64,000 bases of DNA from Globodera rostochiensis (lineage: Eukaryota > Nematoda > Chromadorea > Rhabditida > Heteroderidae), in contig JAEVLN010000023.1 in assembly GCA_018350325.1 (NCBI GenBank), forward strand, positions 125,001 to 189,000, written 5' to 3'. The notes under the pieces are model-generated. The model saw nothing but the letters and a program-made list of their open reading frames with translations, was not told where the DNA came from and did not search any database. Below are positions 33,069-55,700 of this stretch, piece after piece. Made by a program: the position numbers and the translations under genes. Every line of letters starts with the position of its first letter. The first letter of the stretch is position 1.

Positions 33069-34347
33069 TCAAAAAATCAAAGTCGCCACTTGGAAGCTAA
33101 TGTTGATGCGATTCCAATAACGCCATTCCCACTCAACCGCCTCCTTTTCCCACTCGGCCCATTTGTCTTCCTCGCGCTTAATTGGACAGCGAACCAAAAG
33201 GCAAAACTTTTCGTTAAATCGTCGCAACTCCAATCGCTCCCTTGTCAAATTGTTCCTCAATTCGAATGGCACAATGCCCTTATCCAGGGGGATGATGATG
33301 AAATTGACTGGCTTTGTCGAACTGGCAAATTCCTTAAATGAAAATATAGGAAATCAAACGAAAAAGTTCAATAACAAAAAATCACCAATTTGTATCCTGG
33401 CATTCTTTCCGACTTAAGCCGCATCGCAACATTTTCGGAAGGCCATCCCCGCGGGGCGTGTGCAACCATTTGGCCAAAGCTTGTTTAGCAGAAGCGTCGG
33501 CGCTGTCATCGGCCGGGAACTCGGGGTACGAACCATAGGATTGGATCAGTCGGAGCTTCGGGCAATTGCGGAGAACGGCCGGAGAGAATTGGCGCAAACG
33601 GTCGAGTTCAGAGGAATGCAAGCGAGATCCACAAATGTTGTCTTTGAACAAAGGCCAAATCTTCTGCCAAATGATTTCCCAGCTGCGGAGTTCGATGCCG
33701 CATGTTCCGATGGAAAGATTGGTCCCGTTGGAATCGAAAAGTCGGCGAATGCTTTGGAGAAATTCGATGACACTTCGGTCGATGTAACTAAAAATAGGAA
33801 GAAAATTGAACAAAAAACATTTAAGGAGATGACTTTTAAGGGCTTTCAAACAATTTAAACCGACAATTACCTTATTTTAAGGAGTTCAAATCCGATCACT
33901 TTGTCTGGGAGCGGCTCTTGCGGAAATGGCAGCCGACGTACAACTTCACCGTCAACAAGTTTGACAATTTCAGCACCATTTCCTTTCTTTGCGCGACAAA
34001 TTTCCAATTCTCCCAACGACCATTCCTTCGATTTGAAATGCGCGTCCACCAAAAGGTCAAATCGATCGCTGAGAAGCGCCACTTCAAACGCAACTTTGGC
34101 ATGCCTCAGAAACGGAAAGATGTCGAGCCAAACATCACCACAAATGAAGCTGAAATTCAAAAAATTACAAAAAAATGTTTAGGTAAACCAAAAGAAACCC
34201 TCACATTTTCTTGGTCCTATTTTTATGGGCAAGGCGCGCACTTCGGCGTGTACCAGCTGCTGAAGTGATCAGAGATCGGGATAGTGCCAGTGATTGGCAA
34301 TGAGTAACGGAAGAATTGGCCTTCTTTTTCTTCGCTGGTGGTGCCAT
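33069..34347 (-). CDS. F-box-family protein, four exons, one frameshift
   Basis: Exon 1, 34347-34205: [13 protein letters not shown] start, a basic Ser/Ala-rich leader. Exon 2, 34149-33871: [15 protein letters not shown] (F-box-like helix), [32 protein letters not shown]. Exon 3, 33787-33386: [52 protein letters not shown]. Exon 4, 33332-33069: [49 protein letters not shown], stop TGA. Introns are 55, 83 and 53 bases, GT..AG, phases matching. Total about 362 residues. Near the end of exon 3 one base is missing relative to the copy at 1098-1500 (before ATGCCAGGATAC), so exon 3 and 4 are out of frame as given. That may be a homopolymer error or early decay. In the family such proteins are proposed ubiquitin-ligase adaptors; nematode expansions are common. 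Confidence 0.8.
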
Positions 34348-34475
34348 ATTCTTTTGTCTCAAAAAAAATAAAAGATTATTGTAAGGAAGTGAGTGTTCCG
34401 CTGGTTGGAAGTGGACGGTTAAAATGCCTAGGGCGGAGGCAAAAGAACACGCATAAAGAAGAAATCAATTGGGCG

Positions 34476-34547
34476 ACCACTGTAGCTCAGTTGGAAGAGC
34501 TGCGCACGAATTGGGTGGAGGACGTGGGTTCGAGTCCCACCCGGGGT
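34476..34547 (+). tRNA. tRNA-like sequence, probably pseudogene or SINE head
   Basis: The D arm tagctcagttggaagagc and T arm cgtgggttcgagtcccacc are well formed and match Pol III A and B boxes. The acceptor arm (accactg against ccggggt) has two mismatches, and the middle does not form a clear anticodon stem. It is likely a tRNA-derived repeat or pseudogene. Confidence 0.45.
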
Positions 34548-34673
34548 TACACCGATATTTTATCGAAATATCGTATCGAAGAGTTAAATCGATTAACCTT
34601 TTAATTACCAATTTCTAATTCGGCAACGCCCATCGTTGGTTGGCAGGAAAAATCGGGGTTTGCCTTTAGGCAG

Positions 34674-34892
34674 GTGAGGACTAAAAGCAAAACAAAAATG
34701 GGAATTTTTTATTTTGCCCTAAGCGGTGGCCCAATCAAAAACAGGGAAATTCAAAAGTTTGTAGAAGAGAAAAAGGAGGCAAAAATACGCGGGAGAAAAT
34801 CGGGATTTTTAGGCGCATTACAAGCGCGTAAAAGACGCAATTCTTTAGATGGATCCGAATTGGCAAAGTGGGATAAATTGATTAAAATGTAA
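34674..34892 (+). CDS. Hypothetical small basic protein
   Basis: A 72-codon open stretch, lysine/arginine-rich (contains IYFALSGGPIKNREIQ-like N-terminus in frame and GFLGALQARKRRNSLDGSEL). The displayed start is a GTG; an internal ATG lies at 34698. It might be a short protein of the neighbouring mobile element, but I recognise no family. Confidence 0.25.
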   Translation: MRTKSKTKMGIFYFALSGGPIKNREIQKFVEEKKEAKIRGRKSGFLGALQARKRRNSLDGSELAKWDKLIKM

Positions 34893-35760
34893 AAAATTTG
34901 AAAAGAAATGAAGCAAATGTATTGAAAAATGTTGAAGGTACAGTAGAAGATTTTTTAATAAGATTTCAAAGAAAATAAATGCAAATACCTAAGTAGAAAT
35001 TTTTTGAAAAATTGGAATAAAATATAAAGAAAATGTGGAGTAATTATCCAAAAAAAGGTTGATAAAATGTTGAAGTAAATTTGAGCTAAAATGTTAGAAA
35101 TTTCGATAAGAATGAGCAAATATTGTTACAAGTAATTCAATTATTTCCCGCATTTTAGAATTTCAGAATGTTTACTGTAAATTTTACTTATGAAGAAATA
35201 GCATTGGAAAAAGAGAGAGTCAAACGTCGAAAGTGATTAAGCTAATCAACGCTTTTTGTTGTTAGTTCAAATAAGTATGTATTTCGACTTTGCACAAAAG
35301 CTGATCAAGAAATTTGGAATTGTTTGACCGAAAGGAGGGACTTAAATTTAACCAATCACATAAAAAACCTTCCTGCAGCAAGCAATTCAAGCAGTTTTTT
35401 GGTCTCGAATTTCAGGGGTGCATTTTTTCGTAAATTTGGAAACGTTGATTTTTTAGGGGTACATTTTGGAAAATCGTTGAAATTATTATTAATTGGAAAT
35501 CAATATAACTCTGGGGGTTTCCCTTTAATTATTAAATTAATTGTAATTCAATTAATTTTTGTCTCGTTCTTTGCAACAAATTCATTCGAAAAAGCCGAAT
35601 CCGTAAAAGTAAAAAAAGGAGGAAACGCCATTCAAAACATTTGATGAAATATTCGGAGGCGGGTGGTGCGACAAACGTGAAGTCGATCGAAGATTTGAAA
35701 AGGCGGGCTCCAAAAAACATTGGACAAAATGCCAATCACCAAATTGACCGCCAGCTTGGA
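34893..35760. other. AT-rich spacer, no supported gene
   Basis: Open stretches at 35324-35644 and 35641-35760 have no family resemblance. The second runs in frame through the tandem repeats that follow. Confidence 0.3.
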
Positions 35761-35900
35761 CAAATTGAACCCAATTCAACTGATCAGAATCCCCCTCTCA
35801 CGGGGTCTGATCACTCTGCACAAATTGAACCCAATGCAAATGATCAGAATCCTCCTCTCGCAGAGTCTGATCACTCTGGGCAAATTGGACCCAATGCAAG
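35761..35900 (+). repeat. 60-base tandem repeat, 2.3 units
   Basis: Units start caaattgaacccaa at 35761 and 35821, with a partial third at 35881. Length is divisible by three, and the frame reading QIEPN..DQNPPL..SDHS is preserved with synonymous and conservative changes, so it may have been coding. Confidence 0.85.
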
Positions 35901-36063
35901 AAGTGTTACACGACGAATCCCGCCCCAAATTCGCCCCGAATCCCTTCCCCACCGCCCGCCCCAAATTCGCCCCGAATCCCTTCCCCACCGCCCGCCCCAA
36001 ATTCGCCCCGAATCCCTTCCCCACCGCCCGCCCCAAATCCCGCCCCCCAAAATCCCGACCCGT
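35899..36063 (+). repeat. Inverted repeat, left copy (candidate element terminus)
   Basis: It begins agaagtgttacacgacgaat and contains three 36-base units (cgccccgaatcccttcc...), ending cgacccgt. The same sequence occurs inverted at 52473-52718, where the outer end is again agaagtgttacacgacgaat. It begins with AG, as Polinton/Maverick termini do. I do not find matching 6-base target duplications outside it. Confidence 0.7.
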
Positions 36064-36127
36064 TGTCCGTATAAAACTATAAAAACAATCGGTATCCTCG
36101 AGAAAAGAAGCTTTTTAAACCAACAAT

Positions 36128-49185
<13,058 letters not shown>

Positions 49186-50635
49186 TTAAAAATAAAACCC
49201 CACTTTTTTTTGCAAAGCTATTGCTGTGTTAGGACAAAAAGTAACGTTGAATTCGGTAATATGCAAGTGGTCACCGATTCCAAAGAGTTGGCAAACTAAA
49301 TTATTTTTCTTCAAAAATTTTTATTTTGCAAAAAATATTACCTTCCAAGTACTTAGGGTTGTTACGGAGTTCCGCCGCCAAAGATTCACTTATTTCATTC
49401 CCAAGAAACGCGTCCAGGCAGCCCTCTACGGATGATTTGTTGCAAAAGTTCGCGATAAATTCTGTCGCGTCAGTATCTTCGCTAAGGGTCCATGATTGGG
49501 CGCCTCTATACCCTAAAATCAAAAAAAATGATTCAGCGATATATTATTTTAATTAATTTTAGTTAAATTGCATGAGAGTGATGAGACTGAAGCGAAGTTA
49601 TATAAAATAACTCGGCCAAAGTCTCGACTTCTTCCCTGGCAGCGGGTCTATACAAGATAGACCGGCTGCCAGGGAAGCAGAGATGACAAAAGAATTTTGA
49701 AAGAAAATTTATTTATTAATAATTTTATTAGTTTTAAATCGGACCTAACCAATTAACGTAATATGCCTTGCGGCCATTACGTTCAAATGATGCCAGGATG
49801 CTTTCGACTTCGTAGCTTTGAGTTCTCGGGTTGAGTTGCACTGATTTTGGGACGTATTTCGCACTTGCACTGACCGCTATCTTACAAAGGTTTACATTAA
49901 TTATTTTTATTTTTTAATAGTCAGATTCGGATTCTAAGCCCCAAATCCATTAGAAATGACAATGAAAACATTTATTTATTTAAAAATTTCAGATGTTCGA
50001 ATATTTGAATAATGCAATAAATCTGTTGGCATATTCGTGATCAGCGACCTTCAATACCCCTAGTTACTTCACAGAATTATGTAAAACCATCATAGACCCT
50101 TTTCTCTTACAAATATTTTACATTAATTATCATTTTAAATAGTCAGATTCAGATTCTACGCCCCCCAGCATACCATTAGAAACACCTTTTTTTAGTGACT
50201 TTGATTTTTTCAAAAAATTTTAATGTCCAAATAATAGATTAGTTGCAGAAATACAATAAATCTGCTGTCATATTCGTGATTAGCGACCCTCGATAATCCC
50301 AGAGTACTTCTCAGAATTGTGTAAACCCCTCTTAAACCTTTTTTTTGTATACCAAATACTTACTGGAATCCGGCGTTTTTTGTTCCAATTTTTTGCTTGG
50401 CGTCGTTTCGCCTTTGCAGTAACAGCAGCAGCCTTTCTGGTGCGATCGTGAGATGCTTGCGGTTGTTGTTCCGGTTGAAGAAGACTTCCGTCCTGTTGTT
50501 GTTGTTGTTGCTTATCACCATTGCCTGCCTCATCGACGGGCATTTCTTCTTCACCCCTTATCAGTGATGCTGTTATTGACGGGGTTGGAGCAACCGCGGA
50601 GGGCGATTGCGGAGTACAATGTGTGTCCGTAGCAG

Positions 50636-50667
<32 letters not shown>

Positions 50668-52010
50668 GTGATTGTATTTGACGGTGTATCCGCAGCAACA
50701 GCAGCAGCAGCAGCGGTGATTGATTGTGGAGGCGGAGAACTTGCAGCAAAAGCGTTGGGTGGTTGCGGAGGTAGCGATGAGTGTCTGTGTGTTGGCGGTG
50801 TCGTGTCCTTGCTAAAAGAAAGTTTAGAAATACTGCTCACTTAGAAGTTAATAAACCAAAAAAATAAAATTTTTTTGAATTTATACAAAATTTCTACCCA
50901 TTCGCGGTGTTCTTTTGTGCTTCAATTCTATTCGAACGACGTGGCTGCCACTTGTTAAGTTGCTAAAACGAAACAGATAATAAATATTTTATTATTATTA
51001 TTATTATTATCATTACCGTATTCACTCTTGTAATTCCACATGTGGAATTATTTTTCAACCTCCTCAGAAAGGGCGGAATTATTAGAGAGTGTGGAATTAT
51101 CAGAGAGTGTGGAATTATTTTTCAACTGTTTGGCGATATGTTCATCTACCACGAAAATTCTCCACTTTTTCCATACTTTAAGAAAAAACCATAAAATGAC
51201 CCCTTTGTTTTGAAAATTTGTAGTTTTTGGACCAATTTTCTTTACAAATTCCTTTAAAAAACACAAAAAAAATTTGACCTCTAAAACTGATTTTGGAAAA
51301 AACTTTCTCTGAAAAAATTCCCTTAGAAAAAAGGCAATAAACTCCAAAATTGCACCCCCTAAAGATTGAGATTTCAAATTTTTAAAAATGCACCCCTAAA
51401 ATCCAACTTTTTTCCGAAAAAATTCCTTAAGAAAAATGCAATAAACTCCAAAATTGCACCCCCTAAAGGTTGAGATTTTAAATTTTCAAAAATGCACCCC
51501 TAAGATTCAACTTTTTCCGAAAAAATTCCTTAAGAAAAATGCAATAAACTCCAAAATTGCACCCCCTAAAGATTGAGATTTCAAATTTTCAAAAAATGCA
51601 CCCCTAAAATCCAACTTTTCCGAAAAAATTCCTTAAGAAAGCATGAGGAAGAAGCGGGATTATCCGAAGATGAGAATAATTTGGAGCTTGGCGGTGTTGG
51701 CGAAGATGATTAATTATTTTTCGAAATTTAGAACATCATAGTTTTATCCTTATTCCTTTCCCGTTACATCTCGTCAGATTTTACCCAGTGGAAAAGGTGA
51801 TAAAATTGGATTCAAATCTTAAATGGGGGGGGAATTATTAGAGAGGCGGGATGTGCGGAATTATTAGAGAGTGTGGTATTATTTTTCAACCTTCTCAGAA
51901 AGTGCGTCTTTATCAGACAGTGTGGAATTATCAGAGAGTGTGGAATTACAAGAGTGAATACGGTAATTCAAAATTTTAAAGTTAAAACCAACGTTTGGTC
52001 GCCCGCTCAT
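49186..52010 (-). CDS. Chromodomain protein, six exons
   Basis: Exons: 52010-51993 (MSGRPN; tentative start), 50962-50898 (QLNKWQPRRSNRIEAQKN), 50811-50364 (Pro/Ala-rich, Ala runs, Gln run, basic end AKNWNKKRRIP, donor GTAAGT), 49880-49745 (KYVPKSVQL, then YEVESILASFERNGRKAYYV, NWLG), 49512-49342 (YRGAQSWTLSEDTDATEFIA ... LAAELRNNPKYLE), 49295-49186 (VCQLFGIGDHLHITEF ... stop TAA). All introns are GT..AG and all phases fit, giving 315 residues without a stop. The chromodomain spans about 200-245; the three aromatic-cage positions of HP1-type domains are kept (Tyr200, Trp221, Tyr224), so binding of methylated lysine is plausible in the nucleus. There is no chromoshadow domain; the last segment is unfamiliar. 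A MITE lies in intron 1 and a hairpin in intron 4. The gene lies between the inverted repeats that also flank the integrase. Confidence 0.75.
49631..49677 (-). other. Intronic hairpin, 21-base stem
   Basis: cttccctggcagcgggtctat and its complement (one mismatch) are separated by acaag. It lies in intron 4 of the chromodomain gene (49744-49513). The loop is too short for an ordinary microRNA precursor. It could be a structured intron element, a cruciform or the relic of a small palindromic transposon. Confidence 0.7.
51016..51963. mobile_element. TA-flanked MITE, 948 bases
   Basis: Terminal inverted repeats ccgtattcactcttgtaatt (left) and its complement (right, ending aatacgg) extend about 25 bases, followed inside by tgtggaatta words. 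TA lies on both sides (51014-51015, 51964-51965), the target duplication of Tc1/mariner-type elements. The inside carries many gagagtgtggaattat words and a three-unit minisatellite. No transposase is encoded. It sits within intron 1 of the chromodomain gene. Confidence 0.8.
51309..51640. repeat. About 105-base minisatellite inside the MITE, three units
   Basis: Units contain caataaactccaaaattgca, ccccctaaag and aaaatgcacccctaa. Starts are near 51309, 51417 and 51523. Similar words on the other strand appear at 53700-53765 and 35413, so this sequence is dispersed. Confidence 0.8.
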
Positions 52011-52330
52011 GATGGATGCTGAGAGGAGATGATCACCCGTTTTCTGTAGTAGGCCAAATAAAACACTTCAGAAAATGTTTTTTATGAAAAAACAACCAAA
52101 TTTAAATTTAAATTTTATACAAAATTAATTAATGATCATTGATTTATTTAAATAATAAAGAAGTAATTTTTTTTGCCTATCACATTTTTTCGCGAGCGCG
52201 ACCGTCTCTTCTACTTTTGATTTAAAAGCACTGAAAATAAAACGCTTGCAGCAGATGTGTGAGGAAGATTATATAAAAAAAGAAAAAATTGAAGAGAGGG
52301 GAGTGTTGCGCAGTTGCGCAGCCGATCAAT
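52011..52330 (-). promoter_or_regulatory. Possible promoter region of the chromodomain gene
   Basis: Upstream of the tentative start, the minus strand has a tatataatc word near 52270, a CpG-bearing gcgctcgcg at about 52192-52200 and a directly repeated ctgcgcaa pair at 52305-52321. These fit a core promoter, but no transcript start can be placed from sequence. Confidence 0.25.
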
Positions 52331-52355
52331 GAAACATTATCGGGAGGTGAGGGGG

Positions 52356-52471
52356 TGGGCTGAACGAAAAGAAAGAAGTTACAAAGAGAAGTGGCTGGAT
52401 TTGGGGGGGGGGGGCTGAACGAAAAGAAAGAAGTTACAAAGAGAAGTGGCTGGATTGGGGGGGGGGGGGTT
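52356..52471. repeat. 58-65-base direct repeat, two units
   Basis: gctgaacgaaaagaaagaag followed by ttacaaagagaagtggctgg and a G run of 12-13 occurs twice, starting near 52358 and 52413. It lies just inside the right inverted repeat. Confidence 0.8.
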
Positions 52472-52472
52472 G

Positions 52473-52718
52473 ACGGGTCGAGATTTTACACCGGGATTTG
52501 GGGTGATAATGGGGCGGGATTTAGAGTGATAATGGGGCGGGATTTAGAGTGATAATTGGGAGGGGGGGGGGGTCGGGAAGTTGGAGCGGGTAGTGGGGAA
52601 GGGATTCGGGGCGGATTTGGGGCGGGCGGTGGGGAAGGGATTCGGGGCGGATTTGGGGCGGGCGGTGGGGAAGGGATTCGGGGCGAATTTGGGGCGGGAT
52701 TCGTCGTGTAACACTTCT
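52473..52718 (-). repeat. Inverted repeat, right copy (candidate element terminus)
   Basis: Reverse complement of 35899-36063 with more internal units: three 36-base units at about 52590-52700, a variant unit, and three gggcgggatttagagtgataat-type 25-base units at about 52500-52560. The outer 28 bases are identical to the left copy. Base composition changes abruptly immediately outside it. Confidence 0.7.
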
Positions 52719-55700
52719 CATACTTAACAATATATACTTAATTTATATTAAAAAATATAAACATCGTAAAAATAAATATCAAATAAAGCATATTAAAATT
52801 TCAAATACACATAATATAAAATAAAGCAGTAAAATAAAAAAATTATTTAACAATAAAGAATATTGTAAATTAAATTGAACAGGGCCAAGAATAAATATAA
52901 TTTAAAAAAATCATTTAGTATCCAATCAACCATCTTTTGAATAGTTATACAACATAATTTAATCGAGGTTGCATGCATTAATTTCCAAATACGGTGATCG
53001 CTATTTAATTGGAAATGAATTCGCAGAAGTGAATGCCAATATTGTATGCTAATCGAAATAAACATTAAAATGATTTAAGAAATATTATAATCATTTATAT
53101 ATAAATAGCTTTTTAAATCTATTAATTTTATTTAAACTTGTGTATTGTTCATTTCATGGATTAAATAGAACAACTAAAATAAGTACAAAATATGTTTACT
53201 TCAAAATATAAAATCTTTCGAAATACTGTATAAAATAATTCAGCATGCCGATCACCAACAGCATTAGAGAAGGATACATGAATTGGAATCAAATATATAC
53301 CATTTGAACGCAAGTTTTGTCTAGTTGTGCCCTTTCTCCAAAGGCAAAGCACGCAAAACATGCTTTAAAACACTTATGCCCCTCCAACTGCAACATGGTC
53401 GCCAAAAAAGGGCTGCGATTTTGGGGCGGTTAGACTTTTCGACCGTTGCCGAGCAAGTTATGGGGGGAAATGCAAAATATGGATCAAATATGGACAAAAA
53501 TTTCAAAAAAAGGACGAAATATGGATAAAATTTTTTTCAAATATAGCAAAAAATGGGCAAGTTTTTTCTAATTGAAGGAATAAGAGAAATTAAAATTTTT
53601 ATATGCAAATTAAAGGCATTTCAGACAATTTTTTGAAAATAAGCAGAATTTTAAAAATTTTCATTTTTTGGTGGCAGAATTTTTAGTCGTGAAAAAGTCC
53701 ATTTTTAGGGGTGCATTTTTTGAAAATTTTAAAAAGTCTATTCTTAGGGGTGTATTTTTCGTTTTTATTGCATTTTTGTTAAGTTGGACTTTGAGTGTTT
53801 AAAAATTAGTGTAGGTATGTTGTTTATTAACGCTTTAATTTATTAATTCAATAACGCAGCGTTTTTTTTTTGCTTTATAATGTTATCGTTCTTTCGGCCA
53901 TTTCTCGTTTTAGTCAGTTTAATATGTTTTTAAAAAATTGTCTGTTAGCAAAACAAATAAAACAGAATAAGACAAATAAAACGCAAAACTTTTCATGGGA
54001 TTTATCTTTTTCCATTGTAAAAGAATAATTTTAAAAATTAAATTTTGATTCATTGCAAATTCTGTAACTGCTGACTATGTTATGAATTTTTGATTATTTT
54101 TTATTAACATTTTTTTGTTGCTTCTAGCTTATTCATTTTATTTCAAATTATAAATTTAACAAAAAGTTTGGCGAATGCATTGGAAGACAAAATCAAGTTA
54201 ATTTTTACTCGGTGTCTTCGATCGCTTCTCCATTTGAGAACTTGGCCGACTTTTGTTTGCCGTTAAATCAGTAAATAATTGAATTAACAATTATATTAAC
54301 AAGAAGCCATCATTTATTTTCGCCTCACTGCTTTCTTCATCTGTCAAGCGCTTACGAATATTTTTCTTAATTCTTATTTTGTCAAGTTTAATTTTTATAC
54401 TCCTTTTCCTCTTTTGCTCTGTCGCGATAATAGAGCAATATTTTTTTTTATATTTTAAATTAAAATAATTATTCGATCGGCCGGATTCACTTTCTGCCTT
54501 GATGATTGAATAGGGCAGCATATTTCTGTTAGAGTTAATCGTTTCAAATTCATATTAATTTTAAGCTAACCCAATTCTTTATGAAATATTTATTTTAAAG
54601 ATTAATTTAATTTCTATTATTTTTTAAAATTAATACAGAACATTTTGTAAAATATAATTTGTCTTCTGGTCTATTTGTTTTATGGCTTTATTTTGTAAAA
54701 AATACACATAAAACATTAGTGATGTATTGAATACACATTTTTCTTTCACTATAAGAAAAAAAATCTAAATTTTCATTACATTAGTTTGGTATCTTTCATG
54801 CAACAATGCCGTCGCGCTTGCAGCAAGCAGCCTGCCGTGTTCCATGCATTTATAGTTTCATTGTGTAAATATTTAACAAAACTCATGCTCTGGTGTACTT
54901 TTGTTCATATGGTTTTAATTTTATGCTTTAGGTTTGTTTTTTTCAATGTTACGTAAATATCGAATTAAAATAGAAAAATGGAAAAACGCGTTTTAATACC
55001 TTTTAATTGATTTATTAAAGTTTTTTTGAGTTTCCTTTTTTTGTTATTTGTTAATAATTTACTGAAAGAATTTCTAAAATAAATTTCTTAACGATTTCTT
55101 CATTGCATTCGCTCTGCAAAGACTATGGCTTTTGACGTTAAAAGTTATAGCCCCTTAAGGGCCAAAAACGTTACGAGGGTAAATTTGGATAAATGGCCAA
55201 TTTTAACAAATTAAAGGACCATCTTAATAAATTCAAAAATTTTATTTAAAGGCGCTTAAAAACGAATTTTTGAATGAATTAAACAAATCTTTCTGATTTT
55301 TTGCTTCATGTTCATAACCAAAATGCGGATTTTTGAAAAAATTTTCCCGGCAGTCTAAAATGGCACTCTTGTGAAAAAATGTATTTACCTTACGGGACAT
55401 TGAAATTTAGCAGGCACTTTGCCACAACTGTTCTTTTTTCAACAATTTATAGAATAAAAATTATTTTCCACAAATTCCCTCCTTTGAGAAGCCATAACTT
55501 TTTTCGGAGTTGAGACCCGCAAATTTTTTTTTCAGATTCTTGCTTTAACCGAGCGGAGTCGATTGCAAAATGATTTGTAGTTTGGAGTCTGGCGAGTTTT
55601 TTTGGAATCCTCCAATGTAATAAAATGAAACTAACATAACCAAAAAGATATAAACCATATTTAATCAGAAATAAAACCAAAATGTCAATTTCTTTAAAAT

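Noticed and set aside
33460..33858. Plus-strand frames opposite F-box exon 3
   Set aside because: Shadow of the minus-strand gene.
34476..34547. Functional tRNA gene
   Set aside because: Acceptor arm mismatches and no clear anticodon arm; listed as tRNA-like only.
49652..49656. MicroRNA precursor at the intronic hairpin
   Set aside because: Stem of 21 pairs with a five-base loop is too short for a typical precursor; kept only as a structural feature.
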